From Dyella terrae (GTDB taxonomy: Bacteria > Pseudomonadota > Gammaproteobacteria > Xanthomonadales > Rhodanobacteraceae), in NCBI RefSeq assembly GCF_022394535.1, contig NZ_CP089414.1:744001-808000 (forward strand): DNA of 64,000 nt, read 5' to 3'. Below, in pieces: positions 37,663 to 46,280 of this stretch. The notes below the pieces were generated by a model. It had not been told where the DNA came from. It ran no database searches and saw only the letters and a list, made by a program, of their open reading frames with translations. Each line of letters opens with the position of its first letter. Position 1 is the stretch's first letter. A program made the translations under genes and the position numbers.

Positions 37663-38886
37663 ATGGCTGCGCCATCTGCACGCATCCACGCCAGCCTGTG
37701 CGGCGCGGCCTGTGTGCTGCCCGAAGGGCTGTCGCGTGCACCATTGCTGATGCGCGGTGGCTACATCGCCGACTCCGTGCCGGCGTGGGCCTGCCGGGTC
37801 GATCTGCGCGACCACCTGATCTTCCCCGGGCTGATCAACGCACACGATCACCTGCATGTGAATGCCGTGCCGCCGCTCGCTACGACCGATGTGTTCGCCA
37901 ACAGCTACGCCTGGATCAACGCGTTCCAGGCGCACTTCGCCGATCCTGCCGTCGAGGCCGCGCTACAGGTGCCCAAGGCAGTGCGCCTGCGTCATGGTGG
38001 TTTGAAGAATCTGCTGGCTGGGACCACATGCGTTGCCCACCATGATCCCTGGCACGAGGTGCTCGATGCCAGCGATTTTCCCGTGGCATTGTTGCGCGAT
38101 TACGGCTGGAGTTATGCACTGGGCTGGCGTGCCTACGGTCCGCCGGTGCAGCAGAGCTTTACGCGGACATCGATGGATCGGCCCTGGCTTATCCATTTGG
38201 CCGAAGGGATCGATGCGACGGCGCAGGCCGAGTTGGCACAGCTGGATGAACTCGGTTGCCTCGCGTCACGCAGCGTGCTGATTCACGGCGTGGGGATGCG
38301 AGAGCGGGACATCGATCGAATCATCGCCGTTGGAGCTGGTGTGGTGTGGTGCCCGAGCAGCAACCAGCGGTTACTGGGCCGCACGCTGGATCCCCGGCGT
38401 TTGGCCGGCACAGGACAGTTGGCCTTGGGTACGGACTCGCGCCTGAGCGGATCGCGTGACCTGTTGGAGGAGCTGCGCGAAGTCGCCGCCTGCGGTGCGC
38501 TCGCGCCGAGGCAATGGCTGGGACTGGTGACGACCGACGCGGCGCGGATGTTGCGCATGCCATCGCGCGGCGCGTTACACGTGGGTGCGCATGCCGACCT
38601 CGTCGTGGTCGAGGATCGCGGTGGCGATCCGGTGCAGAGTCTGGCCGGTATCGGCCGGGCGCAACTGCGCGCGGTGGTGCGTGATGGCCTGCCGCGCATC
38701 GCCGATCCGGATCTCGCGAACTGGTTCGACGCGGCTGGCGTGGAAACGGTTCCTGTCGTGCTGGATGGCTGCCCCAAGCTGCTCGCCAAATCGTTGGCGG
38801 ATCCAGACGTGATCGCACTGGAGCCCGGTCTTGAGCTGCTGCCCGCGTACAGCGGCGCGGCGCTTTCCCTTGAGGCATGTCACTGA
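37663..38886 (+). CDS. Amidohydrolase superfamily protein
   Basis: A 407-residue protein of the TRZ/ATZ-type metal-dependent amidohydrolases. The metal motif appears as INAHDHLHV near residue 55; later candidate ligands are in LIHLAEGID, SVLIHGVGM and ALGTDSRLSGSRDLLEE (conserved Asp). These place it with deaminases/hydrolases of ring or amide substrates. An amidohydrolase is unusual inside a Wzx/Wzy operon; deamidation or deacylation of a modified residue or small-molecule substituent is possible. ATG 37663 was chosen; GTG 37660 is adjacent. It overlaps the next methyltransferase by 10 nt. Confidence 0.87.
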   Translation: MAAPSARIHASLCGAACVLPEGLSRAPLLMRGGYIADSVPAWACRVDLRDHLIFPGLINAHDHLHVNAVPPLATTDVFANSYAWINAFQAHFADPAVEAALQVPKAVRLRHGGLKNLLAGTTCVAHHDPWHEVLDASDFPVALLRDYGWSYALGWRAYGPPVQQSFTRTSMDRPWLIHLAEGIDATAQAELAQLDELGCLASRSVLIHGVGMRERDIDRIIAVGAGVVWCPSSNQRLLGRTLDPRRLAGTGQLALGTDSRLSGSRDLLEELREVAACGALAPRQWLGLVTTDAARMLRMPSRGALHVGAHADLVVVEDRGGDPVQSLAGIGRAQLRAVVRDGLPRIADPDLANWFDAAGVETVPVVLDGCPKLLAKSLADPDVIALEPGLELLPAYSGAALSLEACH

Positions 38887-39584
38887 TGTTGCACACACCG
38901 ATTCTCGATCCCGCTGAAGCCTATGCGCTGTGGGCGCCCAGCTATCCGCCACACGCGCACAATCCTGTGATGCAGGCGGAAGAGCGGGCCATGCTCGCTC
39001 TGCTGCCGCAGGACCTGAGCGGCCGCAACGTATTGGACGCCGGCTGTGGTACGGGGCGCTATATGCGCTACGCCTTGCAACGCGGCGCTGCTCGACTGCT
39101 AGGGGTGGATCTATCGCGCGACATGTTGCTGCGCGCCGACACCGAGTTGCACAACGAACGCAGGCGCGTGCCTGTGGAGCTTATGCAGGGCGGCCTGGAT
39201 GCGTTGCCCGTGGCCGACGCCTGGGCTGATCTCACCGTCTGTGGATTGGCCGTCGGGCATGCCGAGCAGCTCGAGCCGGTACTGGCGGAGCTCAGTCGTG
39301 TCACACAACCCGGCGGCATGGTGTTGTGCAGCGACGTGCATCCCATCGGTCACGCACTGGGTTGGTTGCGCGACTTCAAGGCCGAAGGTCGTCGTTATGC
39401 CGTGCGCCATACCGCGCATCTCTACAGCCACTGGCATGCCGCGTGCGCGGCGTTGGATCTGGAGATCGGCTGCGTGCTGGAGCCCATGATCGATCCCGCG
39501 GATATCCCGGCCGGGGCGCACTTTGATCCCGCGGCACTGCATGTGCCGGTGGCTCTTGTTTTCCAGTTGTGGCGAAGGCCATGA
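38877..39584 (+). CDS. Class I SAM-dependent methyltransferase (UbiE/type 11-like)
   Basis: A 235-residue protein with motif I VLDAGCGTGRYMRYAL near residue 52, VDLSRDML and VTQPGGMVLCSDVHP. It resembles type 11 small-molecule methyltransferases. The second methyltransferase of the operon, it is tightly coupled to the amidohydrolase (10-nt overlap) and the radical SAM gene (ATGA). The acceptor cannot be deduced; coupling suggests that the three enzymes act on the same intermediate. Confidence 0.87.
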   Translation: MSLMLHTPILDPAEAYALWAPSYPPHAHNPVMQAEERAMLALLPQDLSGRNVLDAGCGTGRYMRYALQRGAARLLGVDLSRDMLLRADTELHNERRRVPVELMQGGLDALPVADAWADLTVCGLAVGHAEQLEPVLAELSRVTQPGGMVLCSDVHPIGHALGWLRDFKAEGRRYAVRHTAHLYSHWHAACAALDLEIGCVLEPMIDPADIPAGAHFDPAALHVPVALVFQLWRRP

Positions 39585-41119
39585 GTTTGCCTATTCACGT
39601 TCCCATGAGTCGGGGGCCGCATACGCTGCTGGTCAACCCCACGATTACATCGCAGTCGAGCGCGCGCTTCCCGCTGTCGCTGCTCCATCTGTCCACTTCG
39701 CTCGATCGCACCGGCAGCAGCCGCATCATCGATGGAAACATGGATCGCGACTTCATCGAGCGCACGCTGCACGCATTAGACGAACGCGCGTGCAGCGCAG
39801 TGGGCGTCAGCGTGATGGGTGGCCCGCAGATAGAGCCGGCCATCGCCGTGTCACGCGCCATTCGCGCACACCGTCCGGATGTGCCCATCGTGTGGGGTGG
39901 CTACTTCCCCACGCTCTATACGGACACGGCGCTGTCTGCGCCCTATGTGGATTACGCCATTCGCGGGCAAGGCGAAGACAGCCTGCCGGAGCTGGTGACT
40001 GCATTGCATGCCGGCGATGCGGCCGGGTTGGCGTCGATTCATGGCTTGTCATGGAAAGGCGAGGGTGGCCCGATCCACAACCCGGGCCGTCCGTTCTCAC
40101 GCAACGGCCCACCGGTGGTTTTGCCGTACGACAAGCTGGGTGATCCACGCCGCTATCTGGCGCGCACGTTTCTCGGTCGCCGTACGGCAGCGCATCAGGC
40201 ATCGGTGGGTTGCCGCTTCCGTTGCACGTTCTGCGGTGTGGCGGCAATGTTCGGTGGTGCCACGGCCTTGCCGCCGATGGCACGGCTGGAGCGGGATCTG
40301 GCTTATCTCAAGCATGAGCTCGGCGCGGATTCCATCCAGTACTTCGACCACAATTTCTTCGATCGCGAGGAGGACATGATTCCGCTGCTGGAAATCATGG
40401 CGCGTTACGAGCTGCCATGGTGGTGCTATGCGCGCGCGGATGCCTTGCTCAACTTGTCCGAAAGCACATGGAAGCTGGTTCGCAAGAGTCGGCTGCGCAT
40501 GGCCTATATCGGCGCAGAATCGGCGAGCCCGACCATGCTGAAGGAGATCCGCAAGGGTACGCGACCGGATCAGACGCTGGCCGTGGCGGAGCTATGCCGG
40601 CGCCACGGGGTGATTCCGGAACTGTCCTTCATGGTGGCGCCGCCGGAGAACACTCAAGAAGAAACCGAACACACGTTCGAGTTCATTCGCGAACTCAAGC
40701 GTATCAATCCGCAGTCCGAGATCATTGTCTACATCTACACGCCGCTACCCGAAAGCAGTCGCCACGAGAAGGATCGCAGTCGACGCCCCTCCACGCCGCT
40801 GCTCGATCTCAATGGTGAGCCCGTGGTGTTTCCTGCCACACCGGAGGAGTGGACGCAGAAGCAATGGGTGGATTACGCCTGCCATGCGGATGCGCCATGG
40901 CTGAGTGATCGGTTACGCCAACGTATCCATGATTTCGTTACCGTGCTGCGTTGCCGTTACCCCACCGTGCAGGACCTGCGCTCACCGCCGTGGGCAAAAC
41001 GCACGCTGGCCGCGGCGGCCTCGTGGCGTTACCGGCTGCGCCGGTACGACCGTCCGTGGGAGCTGAATCTGGCGAGCCGATTAGTGCGTTTGCGTGTACC
41101 GCAGGTTTCGGGGCTTTAA
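39581..41119 (+). CDS. Radical SAM enzyme with N-terminal B12-binding-like domain
   Basis: A 512-residue protein. The N-terminal part (about 15-155) has the layout of a cobalamin-binding domain (TLLVNPTITSQ, GVSVMGGPQIEPAIAVSRA, WGGYFPTLYTD) but I see no DxHxxG motif for base-off binding. The radical SAM core starts near residue 205 with CRFRCTFC (C-x3-C-x2-C), followed by FDHNFFDREEDMIP and ARADALLNLS. The C-terminal part (about 420-512) is basic and unassigned. Such enzymes methylate unactivated carbons or phosphinates, or do other radical chemistry. It is coupled to the methyltransferase by ATGA and followed 3 bp later by a glycosyltransferase. Confidence 0.9.
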   Translation: MSLPIHVPMSRGPHTLLVNPTITSQSSARFPLSLLHLSTSLDRTGSSRIIDGNMDRDFIERTLHALDERACSAVGVSVMGGPQIEPAIAVSRAIRAHRPDVPIVWGGYFPTLYTDTALSAPYVDYAIRGQGEDSLPELVTALHAGDAAGLASIHGLSWKGEGGPIHNPGRPFSRNGPPVVLPYDKLGDPRRYLARTFLGRRTAAHQASVGCRFRCTFCGVAAMFGGATALPPMARLERDLAYLKHELGADSIQYFDHNFFDREEDMIPLLEIMARYELPWWCYARADALLNLSESTWKLVRKSRLRMAYIGAESASPTMLKEIRKGTRPDQTLAVAELCRRHGVIPELSFMVAPPENTQEETEHTFEFIRELKRINPQSEIIVYIYTPLPESSRHEKDRSRRPSTPLLDLNGEPVVFPATPEEWTQKQWVDYACHADAPWLSDRLRQRIHDFVTVLRCRYPTVQDLRSPPWAKRTLAAAASWRYRLRRYDRPWELNLASRLVRLRVPQVSGL

Positions 41120-41122
41120 TCC

Positions 41123-42247
41123 GTGTCGCCACTCCATGTCGCGCAGATCAACTTTCATCCCACGCCGGCAGGTCAGGGCCTGACTGACACCTTGACGCGA
41201 TGGCCATCGCTGGTCGACATCGCGGAGGCGGCAGCCGGCGCAGGGGCGAGGATTACGGTGATCCAGCGGGCGGCGCACTCGGAGCACCTGCATCGGAATG
41301 GCGTGGACTATCACTTTGTGGTGGCGAACGATCATGATGATGGTGGTGCCCGCACCATCGCGAATCTGCTGGCCGACTTGCGAGCGGACGTGCTGCATGT
41401 CCATAGCCTGAGCGCCGCCGCCCAGGCCCATGCACTCGCGCGAGCACTGCCAGGCGTTCCAATGCTTCTGCAGGATCATGCGGACCGCGTGCCGACATGG
41501 TGGCGGCGCTCGCGCTGGAGGCACTGGTATGCGTCGGCCCGTGGCGTGGTGTTCACAGCGAACGAACTGGCGCGGCCCTACATGTCCGCGAAGCTGTTCG
41601 GTGCATCGACGCGCTTGTTTGCCATTCCCGAATCCACCAGCCGCTTCACCCCGGGGAGCCGCGCACATGCATGGTCCGAAACGGGCCTGTACGGCAATCC
41701 CTGTGTGGTTTGGGTCGGACATTTGCAGTCCGGCAAGGACCCGTTGACGGTGTTAGCCGGTGCGGCGGAGGCCGCTCAGGCCTTGCCGGACATGCAACTG
41801 TGGTGTGCTTTCGGTAACGCCCCTCTGCTGTCGCAGGTCCAGCAACGTATCGCGAGTGATCCTCGCCTGAGGGCGCGCGTTCATCTGCTCGGCAAGGTGC
41901 CGCATGAGCGCGTGCAATCGCTGATGCGGGCGGCCGATATCTTTGTTTCTGGAAGTCGTGCGGAGAGTTGTGGCTACGCGTTGCTGGAAGCCATGGCGTG
42001 TGGCGTGACGCCGGTGGTGACCCGTATTCCTTCATTCCGAGCGCTGACAGGCGAGATTGGCCGTTTGTGGTCGCCCGGTGACAGTAACGAGTTTGCGCAA
42101 GCGCTGATCCAGGCAGCGGCGTTTCCCTCGTCCCCGCAAGCAGTGCGAGCCCACTTCGAGCGCCATCTGTCGCTGGATGCAGTGGGACAGCGCTGGGTTG
42201 ATGCCTATGAGCAACTGGTCAGCGATCGCCAGGGAGATGCATCGTGA
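41123..42247 (+). CDS. Family 4 glycosyltransferase
   Basis: A 374-residue GT-B fold enzyme. The N-terminal half has DVLHVHSLSAAAQAHA; the C-terminal GT4 domain has VVWVGHLQSGKDPLTVL, VHLLGKVPHERVQSLM, and the conserved E-x7-E-like ESCGYALLEAMACGVTPVV motif. It probably adds a sugar to the lipid-linked repeat unit. The GTG start lies 3 bp after the radical SAM stop, and it overlaps the next glycosyltransferase by GTGA. Confidence 0.9.
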   Translation: MSPLHVAQINFHPTPAGQGLTDTLTRWPSLVDIAEAAAGAGARITVIQRAAHSEHLHRNGVDYHFVVANDHDDGGARTIANLLADLRADVLHVHSLSAAAQAHALARALPGVPMLLQDHADRVPTWWRRSRWRHWYASARGVVFTANELARPYMSAKLFGASTRLFAIPESTSRFTPGSRAHAWSETGLYGNPCVVWVGHLQSGKDPLTVLAGAAEAAQALPDMQLWCAFGNAPLLSQVQQRIASDPRLRARVHLLGKVPHERVQSLMRAADIFVSGSRAESCGYALLEAMACGVTPVVTRIPSFRALTGEIGRLWSPGDSNEFAQALIQAAAFPSSPQAVRAHFERHLSLDAVGQRWVDAYEQLVSDRQGDAS

Positions 42248-43356
42248 AGCTCGCGCTGGTGGTGCCAGGGGGCGTCGACCGCACCGGGGAGTTCCGTGTG
42301 ATTCCCGTGCTGCTGGCATTGATCCGGCGACTGGCCTGCGAGCATGAAGTGCACGTGTATGCGTTGCGACAGGAGGCCGCCGCGGATGGTTGGCGGCTCG
42401 CCGGTGCGCATATCCACAATATCGGTGATGGCTGGCCGCGCCTGCGTGCCATCGGCGCCATCCGCGACGAGCACCAACGGGCGCCATTCGATCTGGTGCA
42501 TGCCATCTTCTCGGGTTCGTGCAGCCTCGTTGCGGTGGTGGCTGCTGTATGGCTCGGCGTGCCGAGTCTGGTGCATATCGCGGGCGGCGAACTGGTCGCC
42601 ATGCATGAGATCGACTATGGCGGCCGCCGTTTCCTGAAGGGGCGGTTGCGCGAAGCACTTGTGTTGCGCGGAGCCGACGCGGTGACCGCGGCGAGCGCGC
42701 CCATCATCGATTCCCTGCGGACACTAGGGCTGCGGGCGCGCCGGGTGCCATTGGGCGTGGATCTTCGTTGCTGGCCACCTAAGCCACCAAAATGCCGGCG
42801 CGAGAGTCGTGCGCGGCTTATTCATGTGGGCAGCCTCAACCGTGTGAAGGATCAACCGACGCTGTTGCGTGCGCTTGCCGTGCTGGTCGAACAGGGCGTG
42901 GACTTCGAGATGGATATCGTTGGGCAGGACACCCTCGATGGCGAGATGCAGCAGCTGGCTCATGCTCTGGAGCTCGATGAGCATGTGCATTTCCACGGCT
43001 TCAAGACGCAGCGCGAGTTGCGTCCCATGATGGAGGCGGCTGATCTGTTGGTGATGTCGTCCTTTCACGAGGCAGGGCCGCTCGTGGCGCTGGAGGCTGC
43101 CGTGGTGGGTGTACCTACGGTTGGCACGGCCGTGGGGCATATTGCCGAGTGGTCGCCATCTGCCGCGATGGCCGTGCCTGTAGGCGACTGGTCGGCGTTG
43201 GCAGAAGCCATTCGACGTGTGCTGGAGGATGACGCGCTGCGCCTGCGACTCGCGGTATCAGCGCATCGCCGCGCCGTGACGGAGGACGCCGACCACACGG
43301 CGCGAGCCTTCCAGGCGCTCTATCTTCAAGTAGTGACGGCGGGCCCGGGGCGCTGA
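42244..43356 (+). CDS. Family 4 glycosyltransferase
   Basis: A 370-residue GT-B enzyme with the GT4 signatures LIHVGSLNRVKDQPTLLRAL, VHFHGFKTQRELRPMM and SSFHEAGPLVALEAAVVGVP (E-x7-E region). The N-terminal half starts KLALVVPGGVDRTGEF. The GTG start overlaps the previous stop. It is the last plus-strand gene of the long glycan operon and overlaps the convergent nucleotidyltransferase gene by 31 nt. Confidence 0.9.
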   Translation: MKLALVVPGGVDRTGEFRVIPVLLALIRRLACEHEVHVYALRQEAAADGWRLAGAHIHNIGDGWPRLRAIGAIRDEHQRAPFDLVHAIFSGSCSLVAVVAAVWLGVPSLVHIAGGELVAMHEIDYGGRRFLKGRLREALVLRGADAVTAASAPIIDSLRTLGLRARRVPLGVDLRCWPPKPPKCRRESRARLIHVGSLNRVKDQPTLLRALAVLVEQGVDFEMDIVGQDTLDGEMQQLAHALELDEHVHFHGFKTQRELRPMMEAADLLVMSSFHEAGPLVALEAAVVGVPTVGTAVGHIAEWSPSAAMAVPVGDWSALAEAIRRVLEDDALRLRLAVSAHRRAVTEDADHTARAFQALYLQVVTAGPGR

Positions 43357-44600
43357 GTCCACGCGGGCGATGTCTGCTCAAGCGCAGCACGCACCACGTA
43401 CATGGTGTCCATGCGGGTTACCGGGTGCTTGAGCCAGGCGAGTGCGCGACGCCACAGCGTGGCCGTTACCCATGGTGACGCCTGCAGCCAGAGTTGTGTG
43501 CGCACCATGTCGGCCCGTTCCTGTCGTGCTTGCGCCGATGGACGTACGCGGTTCAGGGCGAATTGTCCGGCTTCGCGGACCGAGCGCGACCATTCGATGC
43601 CGGACCACGCATGCAGCCATAGTTCGGAGCAGGAGGCCTTGGTCAGGGTGAGGTGCCTGGATGCGAAGCGAAGTGGGCCACGGCATTCGGACTCAAGCTC
43701 GTAGAGCAGCGAGGGCGGAACGGCGCCGGTGTAGTAGCGCGACACCAGCAACAGCGGAGGCAGAGCCCACCAGGGAGATTCCGTGGTGCCGTCACCCCAG
43801 AGCGCCAGCCACTCGCTACGCACCATACGGGCGGCCAGCAGCGAAATATCGTTCAGATGAATGAGCCGCATCGTGCGATTGCAGATGTTACCCGCCGCGT
43901 GCAGCAGCAAATGGCTCATCAGCGCGCCATGCGACGGATACGAGTTGATGCCTGGCGCCGGCGAGCGCGGGTAGATGCAGCTCGTGATATCCACGGTGGC
44001 TACTGGAAGCCGTTCCTGGATGCGCGTATGCAGTTCGATGTTGATCGGTGTGTCGCGGTGTTCGCCAAGACAGACGACGTTTGCGTTGTCCGCCGGCTTG
44101 TAGACCCGGTGCTTCCAGCCGGCGAACGAAAGCACATAGCCCATGCTTTCGAGCATGGCGCCGGCGTACTCCTGATTTTCCTCGCTCACCAATAGGTCGA
44201 TGTCCGCCATGGGACGCTCGCCCGGCGCATAAATGCCGATGGCGTGGAGTGCCGTTCCCTTGAGTGCCACCAATGGCACGCCTATGCCGCGTGCCTGTGT
44301 GTCGATACGCTGCAGTAAGGTATCGATGCGCTCGTGGCGCCGCGCCACATGGTCGTGCTGACTTTCGAGGAACCGCGTCCACTCGGGATTGCTCCAATGG
44401 ACGTAGGTGTGTAGTTGCCCGGCGACACCATGAGCCACTGCAGCCGCAGTGGCCAGTCGCCATTCCAGCGCATTCCAGTCGGGCGTGTCGCCCGTGGGAT
44501 GTGCGAGCTCGATGGCGAGCGTTTCGGTGGTGCGCAGCAGGCCAGCCTTGATACGTTCAAGCGAGGGCTGGGCGCGTGGCGTGGTGCGTCCGTCAGGCAT
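43326..44600 (-). CDS. Nucleotidyltransferase family protein (NTP_transf_5-like)
   Basis: A 424-residue protein with the NTP_transf_5 hallmark PLVALKGTALHAIGIY followed by GERPMADIDLLV (metal-binding Asp pair) near residues 110-145. Members are often encoded in glycan loci and beside HprK-like kinases and PqqD proteins, and related proteins tailor some lasso peptides; their exact reaction is usually unknown. It overlaps the upstream radical SAM gene by 8 nt, so the two are coupled. ATG 44600 is the chosen start; ATG 44630 would overlap the neighbour more. Confidence 0.85.
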   Translation of the reverse strand: MPDGRTTPRAQPSLERIKAGLLRTTETLAIELAHPTGDTPDWNALEWRLATAAAVAHGVAGQLHTYVHWSNPEWTRFLESQHDHVARRHERIDTLLQRIDTQARGIGVPLVALKGTALHAIGIYAPGERPMADIDLLVSEENQEYAGAMLESMGYVLSFAGWKHRVYKPADNANVVCLGEHRDTPINIELHTRIQERLPVATVDITSCIYPRSPAPGINSYPSHGALMSHLLLHAAGNICNRTMRLIHLNDISLLAARMVRSEWLALWGDGTTESPWWALPPLLLVSRYYTGAVPPSLLYELESECRGPLRFASRHLTLTKASCSELWLHAWSGIEWSRSVREAGQFALNRVRPSAQARQERADMVRTQLWLQASPWVTATLWRRALAWLKHPVTRMDTMYVVRAALEQTSPAWTQRPGPAVTT

Positions 44601-46071
44601 GTTGTGACGTTCCTGCGCGCAGTGGCGCATCCAGGGGAGTCGTGCGATGCGAGACCTCTGTCTCGATCAGTGAGCGCCAACGGCCATCCAGGGTGCGGGA
44701 GGCTTGACGGTGCCGGTCGGGCAGGTCGACCACCTTCCATTGCTGCACAATGACCTGTTCGTGCAGCAGATCGCGCACGCGGCGATAGAACTCCGAGTCG
44801 TAGGCACCCTGGAACATCATGGCGAGGTCGTCGCTGTCCCGCCAATGCGTCTTCTCACCAAGTTGCGCCTTCACCTGTTCGTAGAAGCGCGTGCCGGGCA
44901 ACGGATAGGAGACGCTGACGCCAATATCATCCGGCGCGGCGCGTGCAATGAGATCACGCGTAGCCAGAATATCCTCGAGCTGCTCACCTAGATAACCAAG
45001 CTGGATGAAGAAGCCCACGCGGATGCCCAGCGCACCCAATCGCTCGCGAGCGGTGATCAGATCAGCGACCTTGGTGCCCTTGTTCATATGGTCCAGTACG
45101 CGCTGGCTTCCACTTTCTGCGCCGATCCAGGCTTCCGTGCAGCCCGCGTGGCTCAGTGCCGTCGCCATGCGGTCGCTGATAAGGTCGGCGCGGGTCTGGA
45201 TGGTGAAGGGGATGGCGCCGCCGATCTGGTTGACGTGCGCGGCAAACGCCTCGACCCAGTCCACGTGGAATCCAAAGATGTCATCGGCGAGCCAGATATG
45301 GTCCGCGTGGAAAGTGTGTTTGAGGTACGCCATCTCCGCCGCGACATCCTCGGCGGATCGACGGTTGTAATGGTTACCCCAGATGGGCTTGGCGCACCAG
45401 TTGCAACGAAACGGACAGCCGCGCGATGCCGCCATATTGAGGCTGAAATGGCCGTGCCGCTCCACCCAGAAGGTACGGTAGCGTTCCACGTCGATAAGAT
45501 CCCACGCGGGATGGCCGACGATGCGTGGATCGGGTGGTGCGGCGCCGATGCGTTTCAGTTGCAGCGTGTCGCGTTCCATCGACGCCACACCGGCGAGACC
45601 AGCTACCCATTCATGAGCGTCGATGGATGGATTCTGGTCAAGCCGACGGATCAGTTCGACCAAGGGCGCAATGCCTTCGCCGATCAATACGGCATCCGCA
45701 CCCGCGGCCAGGAAGGCGTCTGGCTGGTCGGAGGCGTCGGAGCCCGCGACGATCACGCGCGCACCCGATGCGCGGGCCATGGCGATCATCTCGCAGGCCG
45801 CATCGCGCATGCGGGCCAGGCACATCTTGGTCAGGTAATTGAAGTTGTCCTCGTAGATGAGGACAACGTCGGGCCTGGATGTCGGCAAGGTCGCGGCATA
45901 GTCTTCGACGCCTTCGGCAAGCATGGCGTCGAACAGGGAAACCTGGTGGCCTACGCGACGTAACAGCGCGGCCACATGGATGGTCGCGAGAGGCGGATAG
46001 GGTTTGCCGCGTTCCCATTGCTTGCGGTCGAACCTCAGGAAGTAGGAGTGACCGACCTGAATGGTTAGCAT
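44593..46071 (-). CDS. Radical SAM enzyme with B12-binding-like domain
   Basis: A 492-residue protein. N-terminal cobalamin-domain-like region (about 5-150: TIQVGHSYFL, YPPLATIHVAALLRRVGHQVSLFDAM, DAVLIGEGIAPLVELI). The radical SAM core has CPFRCNWC near residue 205 and WLADDIFGF, TRADLI, EAWIGAESGSQRVL after it. No clear DxHxxG is seen. ATG 46071 gives the usual short lead before the first strand; in-frame starts at 46119 and TTG 46140 would add a hydrophilic extension whose codon use also looks coding. It is coupled to the nucleotidyltransferase by an 8-nt overlap and divergent from the HprK-like kinase. Confidence 0.88.
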   Translation of the reverse strand: MLTIQVGHSYFLRFDRKQWERGKPYPPLATIHVAALLRRVGHQVSLFDAMLAEGVEDYAATLPTSRPDVVLIYEDNFNYLTKMCLARMRDAACEMIAMARASGARVIVAGSDASDQPDAFLAAGADAVLIGEGIAPLVELIRRLDQNPSIDAHEWVAGLAGVASMERDTLQLKRIGAAPPDPRIVGHPAWDLIDVERYRTFWVERHGHFSLNMAASRGCPFRCNWCAKPIWGNHYNRRSAEDVAAEMAYLKHTFHADHIWLADDIFGFHVDWVEAFAAHVNQIGGAIPFTIQTRADLISDRMATALSHAGCTEAWIGAESGSQRVLDHMNKGTKVADLITARERLGALGIRVGFFIQLGYLGEQLEDILATRDLIARAAPDDIGVSVSYPLPGTRFYEQVKAQLGEKTHWRDSDDLAMMFQGAYDSEFYRRVRDLLHEQVIVQQWKVVDLPDRHRQASRTLDGRWRSLIETEVSHRTTPLDAPLRAGTSQHA

Positions 46072-46136
46072 CTTGGAAGGATCTCCGTCATTGCCGTTGG
46101 GCGAGCTGCTCCGGCGCATCCACGGCAGGTCGGCGA

Positions 46137-46280
46137 TCAAGCCTCCAGCGTTTTACGCTCGTCAGGCGTGAGTGCCGCGAAGGGGTTCAGCGGTTGCGTT
46201 GCCTTGCTGAAATATTTGGATGTCCATTCGTGTTGGCGTGTGCTATCACATAGCCGCCTGACATCATCGATACGTGCCAT
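46137..46280 (-). CDS. Possible 47-residue small protein upstream of the radical SAM gene
   Basis: A small frame beginning with an ATG at 46280 that shares a CATG with the oppositely oriented start of the HprK-like gene (46279). It ends NPFAALTPDERKTLEA, a protein-like tail whose codons have higher third-position GC than its first half. The stop overlaps a potential TTG start of the radical SAM gene at 46140. It could be a small accessory or substrate peptide, or simply the chance reading of a promoter region. No family is recognised. Confidence 0.25.
   Translation of the reverse strand: MARIDDVRRLCDSTRQHEWTSKYFSKATQPLNPFAALTPDERKTLEA

Noticed and set aside
45088..45963. Plus-strand frame opposite the second radical SAM gene
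   Set aside because: The minus-strand protein contains the CxxxCxxC cluster and matches its family; the plus frame is a shadow.
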